Of a DNA stretch of 64,000 bases, positions 38,567 to 50,556 are shown piece after piece; within the stretch, counting starts at the first letter, position 1; every line of letters begins with the position of its first letter. The position numbers and the translations under genes were made by a program. This DNA is from Cladopsammia gracilis (lineage: Eukaryota; Cnidaria; Anthozoa; Scleractinia; Dendrophylliidae). The DNA is taken from contig JAJGOT010000750.1 in assembly GCA_022457155.1 (NCBI GenBank), positions 186,001 through 250,000 of the forward strand. Reading direction: 5' to 3'. The notes under the pieces were generated by a model. It saw nothing but the letters and a program-made list of their open reading frames with translations, was not told where the DNA came from and did not search any database.

Positions 38567-38799
38567 AATGTGAGCTCTCATATACCTTTTAATGATATTA
38601 CTGTACGGAGTAAATCTATTAGACCACGACGCCCTATATATCGTCGATCGTGCCAAACAGAAAACGAGGCGTTTTCTATTAATTTTATATGGATGTCAGC
38701 CACGCACCTTTATTGTTTTTATGCAAATGAAGGAAAAGCTTATTCCATTTCCACTAAATCGGAAAACCCTATTTAAACTACTTTGAAGTTGTTCCAAAT

Positions 38800-39030
38800 T
38801 GTTTAATTTGCCTGATGTGACTGAATTGTTCAGGAGCTGAGTTCGTCAGTAGGGACGGATTTCAAGTTCAAATAAAGAAAGGAAAATTATTATGATCATT
38901 TGACGTTGTTGTTCTGCAGGGAACGGCAAAGAAATGTATCAAATGTAAAACACAAGTGCAGAGGCATTGTTTTCGTTCATAAACCTGTTGTTTTGTGCCA
39001 CTCTTGCTGCCATTGCCGTCGTGTTTGCTA
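38800..39030. repeat. Dispersed repeat R2, uninterrupted copy
   Basis: It matches the two halves of the 30926-31860 copy, including TTCAGGAGCTGA-type and GGGAACGGCAAAGAAATGTA strings, without the intervening MITEs. Confidence 0.8.
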
Positions 39031-39100
39031 AAGCTCCTCATGAACCTGGTGCGACGGCGTGAAGAAGAGAGACCATGGGAACGAGTTTGCTGGTGAACAG

Positions 39101-39330
39101 GGGGCCGTTTCTCGAAAGACCTGGTAATTAACGGGGTCCGGAAAGCTGTTCTATTTTCATGGAAGATTGAGGTTTCAATAGATTTGCAAATAATACGATA
39201 AAACTATCAGTTAGCAAAACAAAATGGACTGGTTTGTTCGCTACGATCCGCGCTTTTAATCTTTAGATTTTGATTTCAATATTTGGCTTCGGGCCCGAAA
39301 AGTTACCGGGAGTTTCGAGAAACGGGCCCC
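39101..39330. repeat. 230-bp MITE with GGGGCCCGTTTCTCGAAA termini
   Basis: GGGGGCCGTTTCTCGAAAGA (39100) and its near-complement TTTCGAGAAACGGGCCCC (39313-39330), with inner CCGGTAA / TTACCGG pairs. Non-coding. Confidence 0.9.
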
Positions 39331-40011
39331 AGCACACTATTAAACGGTCGGTGGTAACTCTACAAATTCGTACCAACTGAAGGAAAGAAGTAATAGCAAG
39401 TTCATTTGACGAATTGTGAGCGGGGGGTAAACTTTTCAAATTTTAATTGTAGTGGGGGGGGGGGAGGGGGGTTATAACTTTTGTTTGAAAGTTTATTGTG
39501 AGGGTACAATTTAAATACACCAGATTTTTTAGAAAACCACCGCCCCGCCCCCCTAGGGCGTAATTAACGATCGGTCCCTTACTATACAGAAAAAGAGCCA
39601 AACATACGGAACATAAATAGAACATAAATTCACAATTACCTCAGGATAGTTTTGAATTATTACACCAATGATACTTGTAGGAGAAATAAATATTTGCAGT
39701 TATGTGCTTCTGGCCGTGGAAAATGCGTTTTTTCAGTTACAGCTATTAAACTGATACGTCGCGCGGCCGAACGTTTACCGTTTACTACAGCAGGTAAGCC
39801 GATGTCCATTTGCCAAAATCTGACCTTGAACATTTTGCATTTTGGTGTTATTTTCGAGGCAAAAAACGCCAAAGTTCAGCTGAAAAAGCGTCCAAAAATG
39901 GTATTCATGAAAGAGTAATTTTGCCTTCGTAACATTACTTGTTGCCTTGATTGGCTGTAACGATCTTGTCTAAAAGTACACGCGAGAGACCACCGGTGAC
40001 CACGAGTAAGA
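39331..40011. other. Non-coding stretch with G-rich run
   Basis: A G-rich tract lies at 39453-39471. TCTAAAAGTACACGCGAGAG and GACCACGAGTAA at 39970-40010 resemble, inverted, the CACTCGTGGTCACTCG block at 54580-54660. No supported gene. Confidence 0.5.
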
Positions 40012-40660
40012 AGTCATCAAATTATTTTGCTGACATAGAACCTATGATCATGAACTCGGTTTTCGCAACGTTAAGGCTAAGCCTATTTGTTTTTAGCCAG
40101 CAATTGAGAGTTTATCATCGGTTCAAGATCAGCGAGAGTACGGCCAGGAATGCTAATATTTGTGTCATCTGCGAACATTTTTGCGCAGGCTGTAGTGAGG
40201 CAGTTCGGCAGGTCATTAATGTATAAAGAGTAGAGGGCCAATTATGTTGCCCTGTGGCACCCCGCAACTTATTTCGTTTGTGTTTGACAGAGCGCCGTTT
40301 ACGTTACACTTTTGACTCCTATTACTTAAGTATGAGGCAAACCATGGGAGGGAGTTCTCATCCACTCCGTAGTTTACGAGCTTACGCAAAATGATTTCAT
40401 GGTCAATGGTGTCGAAGGCCTTTTTGAGGTCGATAAATATGACACCATTTAAAAGACCATTGTCTATATTGATTGACCAGTTAGTTGTTCGTGGTCTCAA
40501 GTAGGGCTGTTTGGGTGCTGTACAGTGAGCGAAAACCAGACTGGTAATTACTCAAGAGCTTGTTCTCATTTAGGTAATCATAAAGTTGTTGGTACATAAT
40601 TTTTTCGAAAATTTTTGAGACAATGGATAATACAGATATTGGTCTGTAATTGTTAATTTA
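40012..40660 (-). pseudogene. Non-LTR retrotransposon reverse transcriptase fragment
   Basis: The minus-strand RT palm reads NYRPISVLSIVSKIFEKIMY (~40650), IFIDLKKAFDTIDHEIILRK (motif A, ~40430), GVPQGNIIGPLLF (~40230), MFADDTNIS (catalytic FADD, ~40160) and LSLNVAKTEFM (~40050). Small frame breaks separate the blocks. The upstream RT portion lies at 50113-50196, on the far side of the 9.3-kb inserted element, so this LINE was split by that insertion. Confidence 0.8.
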
Positions 40661-40857
40661 GCTCGACTGGGTTTTTTGGCGACATAACACCCCAACTTTG
40701 AACGGCTGATACTTCACTGTCTGAGCTCGGTCAGGCAAGCTGCTTCACACATATACTAGAGATGAAACAACAACAACAACAACGATCTGATGACGTCACG
40801 GTTTGTATATTAGTAATTTTCTCAACATCTAGACCTAAACTGTTAAAACGACTGTAT

Positions 40858-41016
40858 ACCTAATTCAATAAAGGTTGCTTTGGTCATTGGTAATTGGGCA
40901 TTGGGAAGCTATTGTTTGGCGGTGACTCAAGCGAAGCATTGCATTGTGTTCCGTATGCAAATGAAATTCCCAATTACCAATGACCAACTGCCAAAGCAAC
41001 CTTTATTGAATTAGGT
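40858..41016. repeat. 159-bp fold-back MITE in the left arm
   Basis: ACCTAATTCAATAAAGGTTG and its complement bound the element, and the corresponding place in the right arm (near 49750) lacks it. The GGTCATTGGTAATTGGG / CCCAATTACCAATGACC pair extends the stem to ~50 bp. Confidence 0.92.
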
Positions 41017-41593
41017 GTATGCTTCTTATAGTCTAGATGTATGTCTTCAAGACTGCAAAGTTTGAAAAAATTCTATGGGAGCGTTTTCGAATAAAATTGA
41101 GTTGAATATTTTCCTTCAAAAATTTTAAAATTCGCATTACCTTCTGTTTTTTCGTCGATGCCAGCGTTTTCCTGACAAATTGAAACAGTATATTCACCAT
41201 ATATTATTCATGTGCCATAAAACTACATTCCTTGAAGGTTTCATCCTGTTTGCTTAACTAGATTTCCGTTGATGTGATCGGAAGCAATGTCTTAAATATG
41301 CTCATGCATTCTACTCACAGAAGTAACACTTTTGTTAGGGAAGCGTTTATTTAAAAACTAGTCGATGAAATTTTTTTAAAATCTTTTGATCTAAAGTTGT
41401 ACATGTAATGCACATATCTGTGCACTTTTGAATAAATTTTAAACGTGTTACGTGTGCATGACCCTAGCCTTATGTTTATTGCCATTGTAGTCATTGTACT
41501 ATGAAAAGAATTTTCACGATCGCTTTGGAGCATGCAGGCATGGGAAACGTGTTGTTTCAAAAGCGCACAAATATGTAGAATGTAGACGTAAGG

Positions 41594-41734
41594 GTTAGAC
41601 AATGAACGCGAGTGTTCTATGGGATATAGTGCCTCGAGCATAGATAGAAGGCCACGAGGGCGTAGCCCGAGTGCAACTTCTATCTAATGCGAGAGGCGCT
41701 ATATCCCATAGGACACGAGCGTCCATTGTCTAAC
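41594..41734. repeat. 140-bp fold-back element
   Basis: GTTAGACAATGAACGCGAGT at 41594 is mirrored near the end at 41734, with inner CTATGGGATATAG / CTATATCCCATAG pairing and CTCGTGG/CCACGAG-like central sequence. Confidence 0.88.
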
Positions 41735-41952
41735 CGTCTTAGAAAATGGTCATATCCGCGAAGAAACCATATTTTATGCAGATTGTACTTATGAGCGTAT
41801 TTTAATTATGTCATTCACACTTGGGAATCACGTTGTTATTTTGTTTTGGACGTCGCCGTAATGTTGGTATAGAATTTTACGAATAACAATGCTTTTCTTT
41901 CTTTGGAGCTTTGTTTATTATTTGTTGTTTTGATGGCTCATTTGCTCCGGCT

Positions 41953-42118
41953 ATGAGGCAGTATACAGAGCTCGAGGAACTTGAGGCCGTCCTTGCCACC
42001 CAAGAGTTACTTGCTTTTGAGAGCGTAGACATATCCGAGTGCTTGGGGATGAATTCGATAAAAACTGCATGTTTGAACGAAATTGAGCAAAGAGAAAGAG
42101 ACAGAATTCCAAAGCATG
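41953..42118 (+). other. Exon-like reading frame with consensus donor site
   Basis: From ATG 41953 a charged frame (MRQYTELEELEAVLATQELL...RDRIPKH) runs to CATG|GTGAGA at 42118/42119, a good splice donor. No domain is recognised. It lies inside the 9.3-kb element between its left arm and the LINE, so it may be part of that element's own gene or a captured host exon. Confidence 0.3.
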
Positions 42119-42508
42119 GTGAGACCAGTCTTTCGTTTAATTTTTCCTAAAAATTGTTAAGTCGAATTTGGTTTTGTTATTTGGTGATTGCTTGCTTGCT
42201 TATTTCGAGCGAACTCGAACTCCATTAACTAGCTTCATCCATTCATTCCGGTTTTCCATGATGCTCTTCAGTTCAGCAATGCTCAAACCAGTATCATTTC
42301 TGCTTCTGGTGTCGTGTTACAGGGTAACACGGCTCCCTTTCAATGAACGAAAAATAGCTCTTTTGGAGCTTATTTATTCTTATCTTGGTATAAAATTTAA
42401 TGCTATCTTTCACTAATGCAAGAAGGCAACGAAGGAGTTCAAGAAAAATGGGAAGATGAAGTGTCTCATGGCAAAAAATGTGGATCGAAGTTATCGCACA
42501 TGGCAATG

Positions 42509-42690
42509 GGCCATTTGCACGATGACGTCATTTGACTACTACTACCAGAATCCTTCAGTTTTTTGTTTTGTAGTGCAAATTAGGGCTATTGTTATTTAAA
42601 CCTCAATGGGATTACAAAATTTAAATAAGAAAGGAAAAACGAAATGAATTCTGGTAGTAGTAGTCAAATGACGTCATCGTGCAAATGGCC
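42509..42690. repeat. 182-bp MITE with 45-bp inverted termini
   Basis: GGCCATTTGCACGATGACGT (42509) through ACTACTACCAGAATCC, mirrored at 42646-42690. It contains the TGACGTCA palindrome in both arms. The interior is AT-rich and non-coding. Confidence 0.93.
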
Positions 42691-42957
42691 TATTACACAA
42701 CCAAGCACGGATTTAAACAGATATATTGTCGACAAATTTCATCCGCCAACTGCCACAGCTAAACCAGCACTTTTCGAATCCATAGATCTCCCTTTACCAG
42801 CCATCGGCGAGATGTGCAGCGTTTTGCACCTCAGAAAGTCGTATTTTACGCTGGATACGCGTATTTACCAATCGATATTATGAATTTCTAAACGGCGAAG
42901 CAACGGGATATAAAGTCACCTGGAAGGAGCAAGAAGCATACAGCTCACCGTCCAAAT

Positions 42958-43722
42958 GTGAGAAAATTATTATCCATTTGTTCGATACCTCAGCTACTTC
43001 TGAAGTACTTCACGATAACAGTCTTTGTCTCCACTGGTCGAATTCTCATTCAAGGCAGGAAATACAAGGAATGGAGTACGGATGAATTTCCGGTCCTTTT
43101 GGAAATCGTAAATAATATTGAATCCGTTCCTTCATCCGAGGACAAATCGCTTTTCACATCATCATTGTTAAATTTTTTTCAAAGTTCTATTACTTTTGTT
43201 TCGGAAGACGAGATACACGTCTCGGACAACGCAACAACGCAACAACACAAATCGGCGGAAATGTCCAACATAATCAACACTACCTCGGTTGTTGAACCTT
43301 TGTCATTTTCACCGAGTCGGCTAAATACAATCTCAACCCTGAGAGACACTGTTGGGTTTTTAGAAGCTGAATTCACGCAGTTTCAAATTATAAGTTCAGG
43401 TGACATTCAACAATTGAAGGACAAAATAGTTCAACAGGACAATCTCCTTAAAGTTCAAAGGAAAACAATAGATGACATCTCTGCCGTCCTTTCATCGCAA
43501 GTTGAATCACTAAAAAATGACCTACATCAACAATCGGTGCTTATCAAGAAACTCCAAGAGGAGAATCAATCTTTACACAAGAAAAACGCCAAAACTTCAG
43601 AAGCGAATGTGGACTTACATGGGAAACAAAGTCAACTCCAGAAAGAAGTGGCATTTCTCAAAGAACAAGTAGGGGTTCTATGGCAGACAACAACGGAAGT
43701 CTCTAGACCACAAGACACTTAA
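42958..43722 (+). pseudogene. LINE ORF1, N-terminal and coiled-coil part
   Basis: The frame has VSTGRILIQGRKYKEWSTDE, a block shared by ORF1 proteins of animal CR1-like LINEs, then a long heptad region (IQQLKDKIVQQDNLLKVQRK, VESLKNDLHQQSVLIKKLQE) typical of ORF1 trimers that bind LINE RNA. Earlier codons (VDKFHPPTATAKPALFES, IIIHLFDTSATSEVL) occur in other frames at 42730-43060, so the 5' part is frameshifted. Confidence 0.75.
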
Positions 43723-43812
43723 CCTGTCAAACCTAATCAGGAATGCCCGAAAAGTACGGAAAAAGTAACAGAAAAAACAGAAATAAAATCTACAGATCAA
43801 GATCTGCTTATT

Positions 43813-44664
43813 GTGAACGTGCCAACCCAAAACCGTTTCTCTGTTCTCCAGGAACAAGAGTCGCAGGAAAAAGATCCCTTGCTAATCGATAACCCGCCCT
43901 CAATTAAAACAAATGCAAACAATGCCGACAACACTATCAATGCTATCAATCATGCTGTTTTCTTATGCAATTCGAACGGAAAATTCCTGAACACGAAAAA
44001 GATATTCCCATCGAATCACAAATTGAAATATATTCGGTGTCCAAAAATCGAGGATGCAAGAGCCACACTACAAAACTACATTTGTGATTCCCCTCAACTA
44101 CTTCTTATTCACACTGGAACAAACGACCTGTCTTTGAACACACCAATAGATGAATTCATATCTGATCTCTCAACGTTGATTACTGAAGCCGCTACACAAT
44201 TCCCAACCTGTAAAATAATCTATTCTACACTTCTTCCACGTACAGACATACCAATTCCATCAATAACCAGAATCAACGAACAGTTAATTACCGAATGCTC
44301 CAGATTGCCTAATGTACATCTGATCAGACATGATAATCTCTTCCTCAATGAATTGGACGTCCTGCATGACAACAAACATATCAAAAGACGACACATTGGT
44401 TTATTTGCCGCCAACCTGATAGATGCGATTCGTGGTAGAGCAAGACAAACACGATACACTTCAAAATCTCCCAACCAACTCACTAGGTCACCGCGTCAGC
44501 CGCGTCGGCAACGATCAGCTCCATTCCAAAGATACACAAGCTATAGTAATGCACTGCAAAATACACCAACAGGAGGCCATCAAAACCCTTATAGTCAGCA
44601 CAACAACAATTCCAACAACCAACTTCATCTTTGGTTCAACAATATAATCAGACACATCCATTGA
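43813..44664 (+). pseudogene. LINE ORF1, SGNH-type esterase part
   Basis: 283 codons with the GDS-like family landmarks LLLIHTGTNDLSLNTPIDEF and CKIIYSTLLPRTD, and a late DVLHDNKHIKRRHIGLFA block bearing the Asp/His pair of SGNH hydrolases, followed by a Gln/Asn/Arg-rich tail. Such esterase domains occur in ORF1 of CR1 LINEs. It is probably the continuation of the 42958 coiled-coil protein, separated by a stop at 43720-43722. Confidence 0.75.
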
Positions 44665-44927
44665 GAAGAGCAGATCAGCCACGTCAACAACAATTTTATC
44701 AAACACCATTTGTAGAGTACCAACAGCAGCAAAATGCCAACATCAATGAGGGCAGATCAGTCACACTTATCCCAAGAAAATGATCAAACACTCAACAAAT
44801 CTGACACTAGGAAAGACACGGGGGTAGAAATCCCTAAAGAACTGATATCCTTTTTAAAATTTATTAAGTCATTTATTTAGTTTTAAATTTTATACCGGGA
44901 TACGATTGAAAAGCTAATGATGCCACT

Positions 44928-47900
44928 ATGGGATTGTCAAGTTGCTTGACTAATTTAGGCAATTTGTCTTTTTTTGCATGGAATATTAACGGTTTACTTT
45001 CTAAATCTTTAGGGAACAAATTGCAGAATTCCGATTTTTTAAGCGCGGTTAATGGTTTTGATTTCATAGTTCTTACTGAGACTTGGAAATGCACGGATGT
45101 TGAGGTAGCAGGGTATAGGTCTATAATTCAAGACGCTACTATATCGAAAACCGGTGGTCGAAACTCCGGAGGAATTATTTTGCTATATAAAAATACATTT
45201 CATGATTGGATTTCAGTTGTTAAAACAACTTCAAATTTCCTTTGGTTCAAAATCGACAAACATTATACCAAAACAGCGAAAGATCTGTACACATGTGGAC
45301 TTTATATTCCACCATGTAATTCAAAATATTTCAACCCTGAACTATTTGAAGAACTTGAAAACGATATCTTAAATTTCGGCACCCAAGGATCAATCCTGCT
45401 CATGGGTGACTTTAACTCGAGAACAGGTAAATATTCGGATAGTGTTTGTCATGACGGGAACAACATCATAGCAAATGATCAATCTGAATCTTCGTATTAT
45501 CCTACTCGCCGAAATAGTTATGATAACGAACTAAATAATCATGGTAAAAGACTTCTTGATATTTGCAAAAGTGCCGACCTCAAAATTTTAAACGGAAGAA
45601 TTAGCGGTGATTCTTTAGGCAGAGCCACCTTTCATGGAAGAAATGGAATAAGTGTCATCGATTATGCAATATGTGACCAAGATACCCTTTCTGATATTGC
45701 AAATTTTGTAGTTAAGCAGCCATCCCCTTTTTCGGATCACAGTCCAATAATCACTTGGATAAATATTAACACTAACATATCTGAGCTTGAATCCCCGTGT
45801 GAAAGTAATCCGTCATCACCCCTACCGAGGCAGTTTCTGTGGGAAATGGTTCCGCTCAAAAATTCAAAGATAGCTTACGCTCAGCAGATCTTCAAATGCT
45901 CATACAAGAATACATAGCTGACGAAACTCCGATCCAAGATGTTAATACAGCGCTTGAAAAAGTAGAAAACATACTAATCACAGCAGCGAAACGAAGTTTA
46001 AAGATTAGATTAGGAAAAAAACGTAGACAGATCAAGTCATCATCAAACAAAAAATGGTTTGATAAGGAATGTCGCTTTAAAAAACACGAGTTAAGGAAGC
46101 TCTCAAACCAAAAACACAGAGATCCTTTAAATACTGATTTGCGAGAGAGGTATCATATTGTTTTAACGGAATACAAAAAATTGTTATGCAAAAAAAGAAC
46201 TGAATACTACAATTCAAAGATTATCGAACTACAAGAAACCACTGAAAAACCGGATCCAAAAAAATTTTTGGCGGTGTTTAAAATCAATGGATGATACTCG
46301 AAAAGACAAAGATGATCTTCCATTGGTCTCAGAGGAAAGCTGGCTTCAACATTTCCACTCACTTCATTCAAATGAACCTTTAAATTCTGCACAACAGACA
46401 ATAATCAATGAACTACAACAACTCGAGAGTCGAAAAAATCAGTTGTGCTCTTTGGATTACTTAATCACCGATAATGAAATACTTGTAGCTGCGAAAAGAT
46501 TAAAAAATGATAAATCGTCTTTTTCAGACAAAATAAAAAAATGAAATGATTAAAGCAAGCCTTCACGACATGATGCCGGTATATCACAAACTTTTTAATA
46601 CAATTCTCAATCTAGGAACAATGCCTCAAACTTGGTGTGGCGGCCTTATTACACCAATATATAAATCAGGAGGAAAAAGTGATCCATCAAATTATCGAGG
46701 AATTTGTGTTTCAAGCTGTTTGGGAAAATTGTTCTGTTTTATCCTTAACCAAAGACTCCTTGAGCATGTTTACTCTCATAATATACTCCACAATTCTCAG
46801 ATCAGATTGGATTTTTGCCCAAAAATCGTACAGCAGACCATGTCCTCACACTGAGAACCTTAGTAGATAAATATGTGCATCAACATAGTGAAAAAATATA
46901 TGCTTGTTTTGTAGATTTCAAAAATGCTTTTGACTGGGTCTGGCATGACAGACTCTTGTACAAGCTATTAGAAAATTAATGTGGGAGGTCGCTTTTACAG
47001 TTTAATAAAAAATTTGTACTCAAACTCTACATGTTCCGTAAAGATTGGAAAAAGCCAAACACGACCCTTTCAATACGCAAGAGGTGTACGCCAAGGTTGT
47101 ATTTTAAGCCCATTGCTATTTAACCTCTATGTTAACAACATACCACATTCGTTCGAAAATATTTTATCGGATCCTTTTGTTCTACCAAATGGCACAAAAT
47201 TAAATTCACTTTTATATGCAGATGATTTAGTCATACTTTCAAGATCCAAAACAGGACTGCAAACTTGTCTTGATAAGCTATCTTCCTATTGCAACTCGTG
47301 GATGTTAAGTATCAATCCAAAAAAGACCAAAGTTATGATCTTTCAGAAACGTGCTAAGAAATGTACCGAGCTATCGAGTCTAGTTTTCACATAGGCAATA
47401 AAATGATTGAAATCGTCGAAAACTACACTTATCTAGGGTCTGTAATCTCTTCAACGGGTAACTTTTCAATGGCACTTGACCAGTTAAAAGAGAAGGCCCT
47501 TCACGCTCTTTTCAGTCTAAGAAAACATACAAATTTCAGTAAATTGTCCCCATTCCTGGCAAGTAAAATCTTTGACACGATGATCTCCCCAATTTTGACA
47601 TATAACAGCGAAGTCTTGGGTGTGTACGCAAAACCGGATTTTAAGTCTTGGGACAGTTCGCAGATTGAAAAAGTCCATTTACAGTTCTGCAAGCGTTATC
47701 TAGAAGTAGGCAATAAGACATCAAATGTGGCATGTAGAGCTGAACTTGGAAGGTTTCCTCTTATTATAGCCATTAATCAGAAAATAATTAATTATACCTT
47801 ATACCTTCAAAGTAAGGACAATAACTCTATTGTTAAACAGATCTTTTTAATGTCAGCAGATCTTTACTCTTCTGGTAAAAATAGCTTCTACTCTAATCTT

Positions 47901-48455
47901 ATAAGGATATCCGAATTCTATAATTTGCCTGATTTTGACCCTATTTTCTTAACTGACACTAAAATCAAACATTATGTAAACTTAATGCAACAGAAATATA
48001 TACTATATTGACGACATACCATTCAACACTCTAAGAAACTCGAATTCTATAATATCTTTAAGAACAAATATATGCCTTCTCATTACTTAGACCTTACAAG
48101 GAAATCAAATGACAGAAAACAATTAGTAAAATTTCGTATAAGTAATCATAAATTAATGATTGAAATTGGTAGATATGAACAAATCACAAGAGATGATAGA
48201 TTGTGCCCTACTTGTGGAGGTAATGAAATTGAAGATGAAATTCACTCCCTTTTTCATTGTCCTAAATACTCAATTCTCAGGGACGGATTTTATAGGAAAA
48301 TAGGGTATCACCTACCAAATATAAAACAGTTATCTCCTTCAGAAGTAACCAATGAATTAATGAACTCTCGTAATTATTTTGTAAATATTCAATTATTGAA
48401 ATTCATTCTTTCATGCTTAGATTTCCGCAATAATCAAATTATCAATCCAGACTGA
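44928..48455 (+). pseudogene. LINE ORF2: APE endonuclease, reverse transcriptase, C-terminal zinc motif
   Basis: The endonuclease (44928-45850) has WNINGL, LTETWK, LMGDFNSR, and the SDHSPI His near 45735. The RT follows in several frames: NYRGICVSSCLGKLF (46695), CFVDFKNAFDWVWHD (~46905), GVRQGCILSPLLFNLYVN (~47080), YADDLVILS (~47215) and NPKKTKVMIF. The C-terminal region at 48072-48455 has the Cys/His motif CPTCGGNEIEDEIHSLFHC. Frame breaks occur near 45850, 46290, 46543, 46830, 46980, 47370 and 48011. The enzyme nicks DNA and reverse-transcribes LINE RNA; this copy cannot. Confidence 0.88.
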
Positions 48456-48589
48456 TGTATCTTAATTGTACTTTCCCTTTCTTTGTTATACTATTGTAAT
48501 TTTTTGTTATGTTGTAATGCTTTGCAATACTGTAAGGATTTATAGTCATGCAAATAAAGATACTTGTTGTTGTTGTTACATATGTTGTT

Positions 48590-48900
48590 GCTGGTCGTCC
48601 TCTCTTTCTTGCGCCGTGCTTTGGTTCCCAGAGTAGTAGATCACTTATCACCTCATCCTTTTTTCCCCAACAGTACAGAGTGTCCTATAAACCACAGCCT
48701 CCTGATCATCAGTGTATCTGTGATCTTGGGAAGGTTGCCGTACAGTTCTTTGTTGGTTTTATGCTCCTTCCAGGAAACTCCAAGAACTGCTCTGAGCATT
48801 CTTGTGTACGTACCATCTAGTCTATTCCTCATCTTTCCAGTCATCGTCTAGCATTCAGCACCATAAAGCAGTACGCTTTCAACTGTGGCCCGAAAGAATC
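48590..48900 (-). pseudogene. C-terminal fragment of another non-LTR retrotransposon
   Basis: Minus-strand codons read GTYTRMLRAVLGVSWKEHKT, NKELYGNLPKI, IRRLWFIGHS and, after a frame change near 48652, PKHGARKRGRPATT. This is the conserved tail found after the RT in several animal LINEs (RTE/CRE-like craftsmanship not resolved). It ends where the 3' tail of the CR1-like LINE begins, suggesting that LINE inserted here. Confidence 0.65.
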
Positions 48901-49339
48901 TCTTGCTTAAGTTACGTAAAGCGAAAACGTCAAGTAAAATTGTCATCATTATAACGTAAACTGCAAGTTGTTTTTGAATTAGCAGCTTGTAATTCATTAG
49001 TATGCTCTATATACTCATTAGTATGCTCTATTTTCTCATTAGTATGTTCTATATGGAGCTTACTAATGAGTAGTTATTTTACCCCACAATTTCCCTGGGC
49101 TTCAAAGCCCCCGCCTCTTTACATAATTTAAGACAGTTTATGGGGTACAGAGCACACAAATACTGGGCACTGATTGGCTGAGTGGGTGTGACCATTTTCT
49201 AAAAAAGAGAAAGTCCTGAAATAAACCAGCTGTCAACAAATAATACGGCAATGAAACTTTGGAAGACGAATGCAAAAGTCTCCTATAATTTTAATTTTAT
49301 TTCGCGCCCTTAAAGTGATTCAATGCACTTGAAATTTGC
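48901..49339. other. Non-coding stretch with TCATTAGTATG direct repeats
   Basis: CATTAGTATG(C/T)TCTAT is repeated three times at 48995-49050 and mirrored once at ~49065. No supported gene. Confidence 0.6.
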
Positions 49340-50112
49340 AGAGATAGTGCATTACATGTACAACTTTAGATCAAAAGATTTAAAAAAAAATTTGATCGAC
49401 TAGTTTTTAAATAAACGCTTCCCTAACAGAAGTGTTACGTCTGTGAGTAGAATGAGCATATTTAAGACATTGCTTCCGATCACATCAACGGAAATCTAGT
49501 TAAGCAAACAGGATGAAACCTTCAAGGAATGTAGTTTTATGGCACATGAATAATACATGGTGAATATATTGTTTCAATTTGTCAGGAAAACGCTGGCATC
49601 GACGAAATAACGGAAAGTAATGCGAATTTTTAAATTTTTGATGGAAAATATTCAACTCAATTATATTCGAAAACGCTCTCATAGAATGTTTTCAAACTTT
49701 GCAGTCTTGAAGACATACATCTAGACTATAAGGCGTAAAAGGTCCAGATGTTGAGAAAATTCCTAATATGCAAAAACCATGACGTCATCAGATCGTTGTT
49801 ATGGTAACACTGATGTCAATCAAATCTACTTTTTTAGAAAGTTCGTTTCATCTCTAGTTTATGTGTGAAGCAGCTTGCCTGACCGAGCTCAGACAGTGAA
49901 GTATCAGCCGTTCAAAGTTGGGGTGTTATGTCGCCAAAAAACCCAGTCGAACTACCTTAAGGTCGGATTTAGGTCGGATTTAGTTACTTTTGGTAGTTTC
50001 TTGGTGTTGCGGATGGTGCGATCACCAAATGACGTAAAACAAAAGATTCAAAAGACACTGAACAATACCCACACCACAACACAAAAGCTAACCAACAATG
50101 GCTTCCGCAACA

Positions 50113-50280
50113 CACCCTTACTTTTGCTACTTTCCAGTCACTTGGGAAAATGCCATTGTCTATAGAGCTTTTAAATATGCTAGTTAGTGAGGGAACCTAT
50201 TAACATCAACTCAGTCTTGGCAATGTTTAGGCTTAATCTGTTCGTCCTGAGCCATTTATGAAGGTTAGATAGACGCTATT
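50113..50280 (-). pseudogene. LINE reverse transcriptase fragments
   Basis: Minus-strand VPSLTSIFKSSIDNGIFPSD with DWKVAKV (50113-50196) is the N-terminal RT region and would precede the NYRPISVLS block now at 40650. LHKWLRTNRLSLNIAKTELM (50200-50280) is a C-terminal RT block out of order, so two LINE fragments are joined here. Confidence 0.7.
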
Positions 50281-50446
50281 TACTATTATTTTCCACCTAG
50301 CTCGGTTTTCTTTGTTCTTTTCAGGGGAATATATCACATAACCCCGTTCATTACAGTGCCTGGAAAGCTGGGTGCGGCTTTGATTGTAACAGGGGAAAGG
50401 CGGGGCTGAAAACAATAGCTGATAACAATAGCAAAACAAAGGATTA

Positions 50447-50556
50447 TATATTCCCCTCAACATATTCCCCTCAACATATTCCCCTCAACATATTCCCCTC
50501 GACATATTCCCCCAACATATTTCCCTCGACATATTCCCCTCGACTTATTCCCCTCA
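50447..50556. repeat. 14-bp tandem repeat ACATATTCCCCTCA, about eight units
   Basis: Units of ACATATTCCCCTC(A/G) run from 50447 to 50556 with single-base variants. ATATTCCCCTC also occurs in the arms of the fold-back at 51080-51190. Confidence 0.95.

Larger units (their letters stand above)
42700..48575 (+). mobile_element. CR1-like non-LTR retrotransposon, nearly full length, inactivated
   Basis: It carries ORF1 parts with coiled coil and SGNH esterase, and ORF2 with APE endonuclease, reverse transcriptase and a C-terminal zinc motif. The 3' end is AATAAAGATACTTGTTGTTGTTG (about 48555-48577). Several frameshifts. The RT and ORF1 esterase place it near the CR1/L2 group; the clade was not tested. 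Confidence 0.85.
40661..49950. mobile_element. 9.3-kb element with ~0.6-kb terminal inverted arms, carrying nested LINE
   Basis: The left arm (40661-~41410, enlarged by a 159-bp MITE) and the right arm (~49340-49950) are inverted copies sharing CGACTGGGTTTTTTGGCGAC, the TGAAGTATCAGCCGTTCAAA region, CTAGATTTCCGTTGATGTGA and AACGCTTCCCTAACA. The outside flanks are parts of one LINE RT in consistent order and strand. TA lies just outside each CGACTGGG end. The interior holds an exon-like ORF, a MITE and a 5.9-kb LINE. The superfamily is not identified. Confidence 0.7.
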
